Shown one piece after another: positions 57,892 through 64,000 of a stretch of 64,000 nucleotides of DNA (its first letter is position 1; each line of letters starts with the position of its first letter). The notes below the pieces were generated by a model, which saw only the letters and a list, made by a program, of their open reading frames with translations, ran no database searches and had not been told where the DNA came from. This stretch comes from Alphaproteobacteria bacterium US3C007 (GTDB lineage Bacteria; Pseudomonadota; Alphaproteobacteria; Rhodobacterales; Rhodobacteraceae): the NCBI GenBank assembly GCA_034423775.1, contig CP139918.1:1054001-1118000 (forward strand), written 5' to 3'. A program made the translations under genes and the position numbers.

Positions 57892-57962
57892 GCCGCAGTG
57901 CCCCTGCGGCCGGGTCCTTTGGGGCTTTCACCCCGCCGGGTCCTGCCCCCTCAAAAGAGGGG
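57892..57962 (-). promoter_or_regulatory. Structured leader between pufQ and pufB
   Basis: The 122-base gap contains a 7-bp stem GCCGCAG/CTGCGGC (57892-57910), a 6-bp stem CCCCTC-AAAA-GAGGGG (57947-57962), and a 10-base direct repeat GCCGGGTCCT at 57909-57918 and 57935-57944. Structured mRNA between pufQ and pufB is a known site of endonuclease processing and 5' stabilisation in Rhodobacter; the structure here suggests an equivalent. Confidence 0.5.
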
Positions 57963-57985
57963 TCAGTTTCGTCTTCCCAACCCTT

Positions 57986-58207
57986 TCAGGCCGAGAAAAT
58001 TAGTGGTGTGATCCGATCAGCCTCAGCCCAGGCACGCGCAAGCGGCCCGTGCAGCATCAATGTCTGTTTGCGGATCACATCCAGCACCCAAGCTGCCGTG
58101 GCAAAGGGGATTGCCAAAACAAAAATGAGGCTGAAGTAAATCATGAATTCCGAGCTGCGCCGCGTTGTGCTGCGCGCTTTGGGAACGTTTGAAGTAAAGT
58201 CCGTCAT
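57986..58207 (-). CDS. pufQ: PufQ, bacteriochlorophyll/antenna assembly protein
   Basis: A 73-residue membrane protein. A charged N-terminus (VPKARSTTRRSSEF) precedes one membrane helix (MIYFSLIFVLAIPFATAAWVLDVI) and a helical tail. It matches PufQ in size, hydropathy and place between bchZ and pufB. PufQ is required for proper bacteriochlorophyll levels in Rhodobacter. AGAAAGGA lies 7 bases before ATG 58207. The puf promoter is expected inside bchZ. Confidence 0.92.
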   Translation of the reverse strand: MTDFTSNVPKARSTTRRSSEFMIYFSLIFVLAIPFATAAWVLDVIRKQTLMLHGPLARAWAEADRITPLIFSA

Positions 58208-58220
58208 CTGTCGGTCCTTT

Positions 58221-59684
58221 CTAAGTTACAGCCGACCCAGAGGGGTCGAGTGCCAATACAGTTTCGATCACAACCCGCTCAGCGCCTTGCGCAAGCGCCG
58301 CTTTTTCGGCGGCATCCCGCAATGTTTTTGCTGCGGAAATACGGGTTAAAATCGGATGTTGTTCAACGATGCGATCCAGCGCGTTCTGCGCATCGGCATC
58401 CCAAGGGAAATCACGGCGTAAGGTGGTGGGGGTGGCCTCCGCGCTGTCCATTTCACTGCCCAGAGGCAAAATATGAAACAGCGCATCAAACAACCCATTG
58501 CAGACTTCTTGCAGCAAATAGGTCGCACCGGCATAGCCCATCATCGGCGTACCCGTAGCGCGCCGGATCGCCGCGCCGGGAAAAGATGCCGGAATAAAGG
58601 CTGGGCTGGGCCCATGGCCGCCTTTTAATTCTGCCAAATACATTTTTTCATTGATGCTGCCCAAAACAATCAAGGGGCGTTTTTGCGCCATCAGCGCGCG
58701 CACCTCGTTATTATTGGTCTTGCTGCCCCGCGAGCGGGCCACGGCAAAGGCGCAGGGCAATCCTAAATCACCCTCTAAATAATTGCGAATTCCGCGCGCA
58801 TAGGTTTCATTAGCTACGATTGCGAACCCAGCTGTAGCAAAGAAATCCTGCGTCACCGAGCGCCATAAATCCCAAACTGGCTTGATCGTGGAATGCTTTT
58901 CCTGTTCGATAAACGGCTCGGGATCCAATTCCAAAAGCTCGCCCAATTTGCGCAGGAACAGCGTGGTGCTTTCTACCCCAATCGGCGCTTGCAAATAGGG
59001 CTTCCCAAGCACTTCGCATAAGCCGCGGCCAAATTCGCGATACATACAAATATTCACATCCGCATTCACCAAATCGCGCATTTCAGCCACATGCGCGCCA
59101 AGCGGCATCACCATATTCACTTCGGCGCCAATACCCTCTGCCAAACGGCGGATCTCGGCCAAATCACTGGGCATGTTAAACGTGCCATACATCGGGCCCA
59201 AAATATTGATCCGCGGCTTGGCGCCATCTTCGCGCTTTTTCTCACGCGGCATACGGCCTTTGGTCATGCCAAATTCGGTGAAAATCCATGTCATGGCTCG
59301 ATCTGCCGCTTCCCATTGATCTTCATCAATTGTACGTGGCAAAAACCGCTGAATATTGGTGCCCATTGGGGTGACACCACCGCCGATCATTTCGGCAATT
59401 GACCCTGTCACCACCACTGCGGGCAAAGCTGGATCAAGCGTTCCCCAAGCGCGCTTCATCGCACCTTCCGTGCCATCGCGGCCCAGTTCTTCTTCGCCCA
59501 AACCCGTCACCACGATGGGCAATTCATGCGGCGGCAACGCATCTGTGTAATGCAGCACTGAGGTCACGGGCAGATTTTCACAGCCCACAGGCCCATCGAT
59601 CACGCATTGCAGGCCTTTGACGGCGCAAAATGCATAGATTGCGCCCCAATATCCACCCGCTCTGTCATGATCCTGAATCAGCAT
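58221..59684 (-). CDS. bchZ: Chlorophyllide a reductase subunit Z
   Basis: A 487-residue NifK-like subunit. With BchY it forms the catalytic part that reduces the C7-C8 bond of ring B of chlorophyllide a, with BchX as electron donor. [33 protein letters not shown] contains the two N-terminal Cys for the shared iron-sulfur cluster. Its ATG overlaps the bchY stop (ATGA); pufQ begins 13 bases after its end. Confidence 0.97.
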   Translation of the reverse strand: MLIQDHDRAGGYWGAIYAFCAVKGLQCVIDGPVGCENLPVTSVLHYTDALPPHELPIVVTGLGEEELGRDGTEGAMKRAWGTLDPALPAVVVTGSIAEMIGGGVTPMGTNIQRFLPRTIDEDQWEAADRAMTWIFTEFGMTKGRMPREKKREDGAKPRINILGPMYGTFNMPSDLAEIRRLAEGIGAEVNMVMPLGAHVAEMRDLVNADVNICMYREFGRGLCEVLGKPYLQAPIGVESTTLFLRKLGELLELDPEPFIEQEKHSTIKPVWDLWRSVTQDFFATAGFAIVANETYARGIRNYLEGDLGLPCAFAVARSRGSKTNNNEVRALMAQKRPLIVLGSINEKMYLAELKGGHGPSPAFIPASFPGAAIRRATGTPMMGYAGATYLLQEVCNGLFDALFHILPLGSEMDSAEATPTTLRRDFPWDADAQNALDRIVEQHPILTRISAAKTLRDAAEKAALAQGAERVVIETVLALDPSGSAVT

Positions 59685-61252
59685 CAGATCATCTCCTGCG
59701 CTTTGGCGGCGCGCGCCATTTTATCAAGCTTTTTCTGATGTGCGGCGCGAAAATCGGGGCGCAGATTTGGGGCCCCTTCCCAAACGCCCGCGGTATCCCC
59801 CTCGCCAACGCCTTCAAAAAAGTCACGCATCTTATCCATACGCTCTTTTCCGGCAATCGCCGCGTTCACCACTTCTGCCAGCGATCCTGCCCCGGCAGGG
59901 CCCATCAAGGGGCGCGCAGAAATCAAATTGGTGAAGTAAAGCCCCGGAATAGCCAGTTCTTTGGCCTTTTGAACCACCGGGGTGGTGCCGATCGCCAAAT
60001 TGGGCTGGAACGCCTCCATCGCCGCGCAATCATCTTCCAGCGATGCACGGAATTTTACCTGAACCCCTTTTGCCTCAAGCCAAGCCGCATCTTCGGCTGA
60101 CCACGGCGTTTTGGGGCAGGCGGTGCCGACATATGGAATTTCAGCGCCGCTTTCGATCAACAAGCGCGCGACCAGCAATTCGCTGCCCTCATAACCCGAT
60201 AGGGTAATCCGTCCGGTGATTGGCTTGGCGGCAAGCGCGCCTTTGATCGCAGGCAGAAAGGCATTTTGGGCCGCGGCCACTTGATCTGCGGCCAGACCAA
60301 AAATATCACCAATACCCGCCATCCAAGCCGCTGTGCCGTCATAACCCACGGGGGCGCTGCCCAGAATAGGGCGGCCGGCCGCTTCAAATTCGCGTATCGC
60401 CGCGGTGTAAAACGGATGGATCGCCGCAACAGCGCCACAATCCAGCGCCGAATAGAGCTCGCGCCATTCACGGGTGGGCACCACGGGCCCGGCTGCAAGC
60501 CCCATCGGAGCCAGCATCGCACCAATCATCACCGGATCAGCGGGGAACATTTCTCCGAGCAAACTCACCGTAGGGCGATCCGATTTGCCACCCAGCGGCG
60601 CCGCCACAGGCCCCGCTTCAATTTCTTTGCGCGCATAATTCAACATCGCACCGGCCAAAACATCTTTCGCCTCGGCATGCGTTGGGATCCCAAAGCCGGG
60701 CACATCGATACCCACGATCCGCACGCCATTTATTTCATCGGGCAACAAGCGCAACGGCACGCCGCTGGCGGTCGGCACGCAAAGATTTGTGACAACGATC
60801 GCATCGTAAAGATCGGGGTCGGCCAATTCGTGAACCGAATCGCGGATATCCTCAAACAGCTTGCCCGTAACCAAGGTTTCCGAATTAAACGGCACATAGC
60901 CAACCGAACGTCGCGCCCCATAGAAATGGCTAACAAAGGTCAAGCCATAGACGCAGCAAGCCGAACCAGAGAGCACAGTGGCCACGCGGCGCATCCGCAG
61001 GCCAACGCGCAAGGAGCCAAAAGCCGGGCACATGGATTGCGGTTTATCATGCGGACCTTGCGGATAATCCTTGGCGAATTGCGCGAGCAATTCAGAATTC
61101 CCCGACAATTCAGCCGCCTTTTTCATTTCAGATCCAGAATGACATCCCAGACCATCAGCTGGCATAACAGAGGCTTCAGCCGCCTCATCGCGCGGATGAC
61201 CTTTGATCACTTCAACCTGTGAAGCCGCATCATATGTGACTTCGTCACTCAT
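59684..61252 (-). CDS. bchY: Chlorophyllide a reductase subunit Y
   Basis: A 522-residue NifD-like subunit of chlorophyllide a reductase. Recognisable pieces are [30 protein letters not shown] with cluster cysteines, and the [20 protein letters not shown] block. It lies three bases after bchX and overlaps bchZ, keeping the X-Y-Z order seen in all purple bacteria. Confidence 0.97.
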   Translation of the reverse strand: MSDEVTYDAASQVEVIKGHPRDEAAEASVMPADGLGCHSGSEMKKAAELSGNSELLAQFAKDYPQGPHDKPQSMCPAFGSLRVGLRMRRVATVLSGSACCVYGLTFVSHFYGARRSVGYVPFNSETLVTGKLFEDIRDSVHELADPDLYDAIVVTNLCVPTASGVPLRLLPDEINGVRIVGIDVPGFGIPTHAEAKDVLAGAMLNYARKEIEAGPVAAPLGGKSDRPTVSLLGEMFPADPVMIGAMLAPMGLAAGPVVPTREWRELYSALDCGAVAAIHPFYTAAIREFEAAGRPILGSAPVGYDGTAAWMAGIGDIFGLAADQVAAAQNAFLPAIKGALAAKPITGRITLSGYEGSELLVARLLIESGAEIPYVGTACPKTPWSAEDAAWLEAKGVQVKFRASLEDDCAAMEAFQPNLAIGTTPVVQKAKELAIPGLYFTNLISARPLMGPAGAGSLAEVVNAAIAGKERMDKMRDFFEGVGEGDTAGVWEGAPNLRPDFRAAHQKKLDKMARAAKAQEMI

Positions 61253-61255
61253 CCA

Positions 61256-62269
61256 TCACGCCTCATCATAGACAACTTCAAGCGATTCTTTAGGCTCGGC
61301 ATTTTTACCGCGCATATCGATATCTGTGGCGGGCACCAGAACGTAATCGCCGCCCGTATCCTTGCTGTCGAACAAGTTCAAAAGCCCATCTTGATCCAAC
61401 GGGGCAGGGCGTACCGGCGGCGCGATCGAGACGGCATCTGCCAATTCAGCAAACAAGGCGCCCCACGGGCTTTGCGCCGTTCCAACGATTTGGTAATTGG
61501 CAGATTTCTTGCGCAAATCATCATCTTGAGGAATCGCCGCAAGGACCGGAATATCGACTGATTTGGCAAAGGCAGCGGCTTCACCGGTGCCATCATCCTT
61601 GTTGATTACCAAACCGGCCACGCCAACATTACCGCCTAGCTTACGGAAATATTCCACCGCCGAGCAGACATTATTGGCCACATAAAGCGATTGTAGATCG
61701 TTGGATCCAACCAGAATAACTTTTTGCGCCATATCCCGCGCGATTGGCAGACCAAAGCCACCGCAGACCACATCGCCCAGAAAATCAAGCAGAACATAAT
61801 CGAAATCCCAATCATGAAAGCCCAGCTTTTCCAGAAGCTCGAAGCCATGGATAATCCCGCGTCCACCGCAACCGCGGCCAACTTCTGGGCCGCCCAACTC
61901 CATCGCGAACACCCCGCCACGCTTGAAACAGACATCCCCAATCTGAACTTCTTCCCCGGCCAATTTCTTTTTGGTCGATGTTTCAATAATCGTCGGGCAG
62001 GCTTTGCCCCCGAAAAGCAGGCTGGTTGTGTCTGATTTGGGATCACAGCCAATCAGCAAAACACGTTTGCCCTGCTCGGCCATCATATGGCTGAGATTGG
62101 CTAGGGTGAAAGATTTGCCGATGCCACCTTTGCCATAGATCGCGATGATCTGGGTTTTTGATGTGGGTTCGCCTTGCTCTTCAGCAGCTTGCAGATCAGC
62201 CAGATCCTCATGCGCCTCTTCACGCAAGCGGCGGTCGAAATCCTTCAGATTTGGTACGTCGTCTTTCAC
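61256..62269 (-). CDS. bchX: Chlorophyllide a reductase iron protein, subunit X
   Basis: A 337-residue NifH-like ATPase that passes electrons to BchYZ. P-loop [20 protein letters not shown] is followed by the 4Fe-4S cysteine sites RGCGGRGI and VVCGGFG. I place the start at GTG 62269 because GGAAGGA is 6 bases upstream and the codon overlaps the bchC stop as GTGA; a TTG at 62284 is also in frame but would leave no ribosome-binding site. Confidence 0.97.
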   Translation of the reverse strand: MKDDVPNLKDFDRRLREEAHEDLADLQAAEEQGEPTSKTQIIAIYGKGGIGKSFTLANLSHMMAEQGKRVLLIGCDPKSDTTSLLFGGKACPTIIETSTKKKLAGEEVQIGDVCFKRGGVFAMELGGPEVGRGCGGRGIIHGFELLEKLGFHDWDFDYVLLDFLGDVVCGGFGLPIARDMAQKVILVGSNDLQSLYVANNVCSAVEYFRKLGGNVGVAGLVINKDDGTGEAAAFAKSVDIPVLAAIPQDDDLRKKSANYQIVGTAQSPWGALFAELADAVSIAPPVRPAPLDQDGLLNLFDSKDTGGDYVLVPATDIDMRGKNAEPKESLEVVYDEA

Positions 62270-63207
62270 GCGATATCCTTCCAATCTAATATCATTTTTA
62301 AACAGCCTGGATCATTAAAGGCCGTTGGATAGGCTTTATCGGCGCGCTCGGCGCCTGCGGCATGGGTGATAAGACCACCCAAAGACAGCGCACCACCCTC
62401 CACCAAAGCCCGGGCGGCCAACATATCTTCTTTGGCCCATTCCGCTGCAATCCGAAGCCGGGCCTCTTTCATAAAGGCCGGCGGAAAGGCGAAGCTCAGC
62501 GGATCGGTGTAAAATCCAGCCAAAACAATCTCGCCGCCCTTTGCGATCCGGCTGACCAATTCATTCAACAAGCCGCCATTGCCTGATGCATCATAAATCG
62601 CCTGATAATCGCGACGCGAATCGTCTTCCGGGGCCAGCACCTGATAACCCTCGGCGCCAGATTGACGTAACGGATCTATTTCCCAAACCGTCGGGGCGGG
62701 GGCGCCAGCTGCGAGCGTGAGGCGGGCCAATAAACGACCCAAAACGCCGTGGCCAACGATCAAATCTGGAACTTTTTTATCCAAACCCGCCATCGCGTGG
62801 CGCGCTGTGGCCGCAAGGGCCAATAGGGCGCCTTGAGGCCCAAACCCGGGATCAATCTTGGTGAGTCGATCTGCCGAAGTAACGACGCGCCGCGCCGACC
62901 CTCCAAAAAGCCCAAACGCTTCTTGATAGCAATTGGCCCCTGGAACAAAGGCATAATCACCGATTTTTAACCCTGATTCGGGGGTGGCGTCAACGATTTC
63001 ACCCATTGCCTCATAGCCGGGAACCAACGGATACCCCATGCCGGGAAAAGGCGGCATCTCACCCGACCAAAATAATTTCTCAGTGCCGGTGGAAATGCCA
63101 GAATGCGATATTTCTACGACCACATCGCCCGCAACAGGCGCTTTAAGCGCCAGCGAGTCGAGCCCGATTGAGCGAGGGCCATGCATGATTACCGCAGAGG
63201 TTTCCAA
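62266..63207 (-). CDS. bchC: Bacteriochlorophyllide a dehydrogenase (3-hydroxyethyl oxidation)
   Basis: A 313-residue zinc-free medium-chain dehydrogenase-like enzyme oxidising the C3 hydroxyethyl group of bacteriochlorophyllide. [16 protein letters not shown] and the Rossmann [19 protein letters not shown] are typical. The frame is open to ATG 63282, but that ATG falls in the -10 box and a PpsR palindrome, so it cannot be transcribed in full. TTG 63207 has AAAGGA 10 bases upstream and gives the usual family length. Confidence 0.93.
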   Translation of the reverse strand: METSAVIMHGPRSIGLDSLALKAPVAGDVVVEISHSGISTGTEKLFWSGEMPPFPGMGYPLVPGYEAMGEIVDATPESGLKIGDYAFVPGANCYQEAFGLFGGSARRVVTSADRLTKIDPGFGPQGALLALAATARHAMAGLDKKVPDLIVGHGVLGRLLARLTLAAGAPAPTVWEIDPLRQSGAEGYQVLAPEDDSRRDYQAIYDASGNGGLLNELVSRIAKGGEIVLAGFYTDPLSFAFPPAFMKEARLRIAAEWAKEDMLAARALVEGGALSLGGLITHAAGAERADKAYPTAFNDPGCLKMILDWKDIA

Positions 63208-63276
63208 ACCGTGTAAGTCCTTTTGTTTCGAGTCAGCATCGTGAGCAGAAATCATATCCCATAGAATATGCCTTTC

Positions 63277-63294
63277 TGTCATTTTAAACTTACA
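63277..63294. promoter_or_regulatory. PpsR/CrtJ operator, proximal palindrome of the bchC promoter
   Basis: TGT-N12-ACA match on the plus strand (TGTCATTTTAAACTTACA). It covers the -10 box of the bchC promoter. PpsR/CrtJ represses bch and puf genes under oxygen and light by binding paired sites of exactly this form. Confidence 0.85.
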
Positions 63295-63308
63295 TTGTTT
63301 TGTGTCAA
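63281..63308 (-). promoter_or_regulatory. Sigma-70-type promoter of bchC-bchXYZ-puf
   Basis: On the minus strand TTGACA (63308-63303) is a perfect -35 box, with a 16-base spacer and TAAAAT (63286-63281), one base from consensus. Transcription should begin near 63275, downstream of the annotatable ATG 63282. Both boxes lie inside PpsR palindromes. Confidence 0.8.
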
Positions 63309-63320
63309 CTAAAATAGACA
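63303..63320. promoter_or_regulatory. PpsR/CrtJ operator, distal palindrome of the bchC promoter
   Basis: TGT-N12-ACA match (TGTCAACTAAAATAGACA) containing the -35 box. The gap to the proximal site is exactly 8 bases (63295-63302), the spacing known for cooperative CrtJ binding at the Rhodobacter capsulatus bchC promoter. Confidence 0.85.
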
Positions 63321-63332
63321 GTTATTCACAAA

Positions 63333-64000
63333 TCACCGCGACTTGCGTGCCGTTACTGCAGAGGTGATAAACGGGCGCGGGGCTTTTGGCGCTTTGATAT
63401 CCACAAACCCTGCTTCCTGACAAAGCGCTGATATTTGCGCGACCGAGCGCGCTTTGCCGGTATTCATAGCCATGGTGTAAAAGGCAAAATACACATCACC
63501 CGGGCGTGTCGGGGCCGCGCCACCGGCCATCGGCTCTGAAATGATCAACTGCCCGCCAACCGGTAAAGCCTCATACGTTTTTTTCAAAAGTGCCTGCACA
63601 GTCTCATCGGAATGATCGTACAGAACCCGAATTAAACTGATTACATCTGCCTCTAAAGGCAAAGGATCACTACGAAAAGAGCCCCCATGAAACGAAATTC
63701 GATCGCTTAACCCTTGCTCCGCCAACCGGTTTTGTGCCGCCGGTCCAACTTGTGCAAGATCAAAAATATTCAAGTTAAGCGCTGGATATTGGCGCGCCAC
63801 ATGGGCCAAGAACGCCCCCGTACCGCCCCCGATATCAAGCAGCGTTTCTGCGCCCTTCAACGGCACCATTTTCAACGTATCCGCCGCCACCAACGCCTGC
63901 GACTGCTCCATCAAACGCGAATATTCATCCGTTACAGATTGCGGAGCAGCGCCGGTTGCGCCGAACACATAGGGCCAGAATTGCGCCAGCTTTGTATCAA
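63333..64000 (-). CDS. crtF: Carotenoid O-methyltransferase CrtF (5' end outside window)
   Basis: The C-terminal 221 residues of a SAM-dependent O-methyltransferase that makes the methoxy group of spheroidene-type carotenoids. The frame remains open to base 64000, with LAQFWPYVFGATG before the SAM motif TLLDIGGGTGAFLAHVA and the later DVISLIRVLYDHSDE and ISEPMAG. The gene precedes bchC as in Rhodobacter. Its stop is 12 bases from the distal PpsR site, so read-through and the bchC promoter can both drive bchC. Confidence 0.95.
   Translation of the reverse strand, partial: DTKLAQFWPYVFGATGAAPQSVTDEYSRLMEQSQALVAADTLKMVPLKGAETLLDIGGGTGAFLAHVARQYPALNLNIFDLAQVGPAAQNRLAEQGLSDRISFHGGSFRSDPLPLEADVISLIRVLYDHSDETVQALLKKTYEALPVGGQLIISEPMAGGAAPTRPGDVYFAFYTMAMNTGKARSVAQISALCQEAGFVDIKAPKAPRPFITSAVTARKSR

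Noticed and set aside
63255..63282. ATG starts at 63282 and 63255 for bchC
   Set aside because: The first lies in the promoter -10 box; the second has no ribosome-binding site at a usable distance. TTG 63207 fits better.

Overview
The window looks like chromosomal DNA of a marine Rhodobacterales alphaproteobacterium, most likely an aerobic anoxygenic phototroph of the Roseobacter group with middling GC content. The evidence is the crtF-bchCXYZ-pufQBALMC-dxs superoperon, the single-flagellum gene set with flaF/flbT regulators, ubiB/ubiE/mutM beside the dnaA block, and dnaN-recF-gyrB. The genus cannot be fixed from sequence reading alone; a Planktomarina/RCA-like organism would fit.

Layout. 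1-2435: end of rsmE, a small membrane protein and gshA. 2530-15620: a flagellar region (motB, flgE, flgK, flgL, flgI; fliP, fliN, fliH on the other strand; fliI, flbT, flaF, flagellin, flgN-like, flgJ-like, fliK, flgD). This region is damaged. flgE is broken by a frame-changing deletion. An IS3-family element sits between the 3' halves of fliH and fliI, which lie on opposite strands, so the element marks a deletion or inversion junction rather than a plain insertion. 15652-20689: an APH-family kinase, ubiB, ubiE, mutM and an enoyl-CoA hydratase. 20804-28461: rpsT, dnaA, dnaN, recF, a LysE exporter and gyrB. 28494-42895: mostly minus-strand housekeeping genes (threonine aldolase, YcgN, ribF, MaoC hydratase, HAD phosphatase, Mn-pyrophosphatase, yaaA, recQ, yggT, arfB, mepA, an MFS carrier, pncB, pncA, a DMT carrier). 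Between arfB and mepA is an apparently independent small transcription unit. 42977-46203: leuB, leuD, leuC. 46642-52187: rsfS-rlmH-gpmI-envC-like-ctpA-rppH. 52355-64000: dxs and the photosynthesis superoperon, all on the minus strand, running off the right edge inside crtF.

How the genes work together. The right end makes the bacteriochlorophyll tail steps (BchXYZ, BchC), methoxylated carotenoid (CrtF), the light-harvesting 1 antenna (PufBA), the reaction centre (PufLM) with its tetrahaem cytochrome (PufC), and isoprenoid precursor (Dxs). Two TGT-N12-ACA palindromes exactly 8 bp apart overlie a good sigma-70-type promoter in front of bchC, which is the known PpsR/CrtJ architecture; they also show that the upstream ATG of bchC cannot be its start. 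No tRNA, rRNA or CRISPR array was seen. The most unusual items are the flagellar rearrangement, the small structured transcript at about 37207-37400, and a run of hairpins between pufC and dxs.
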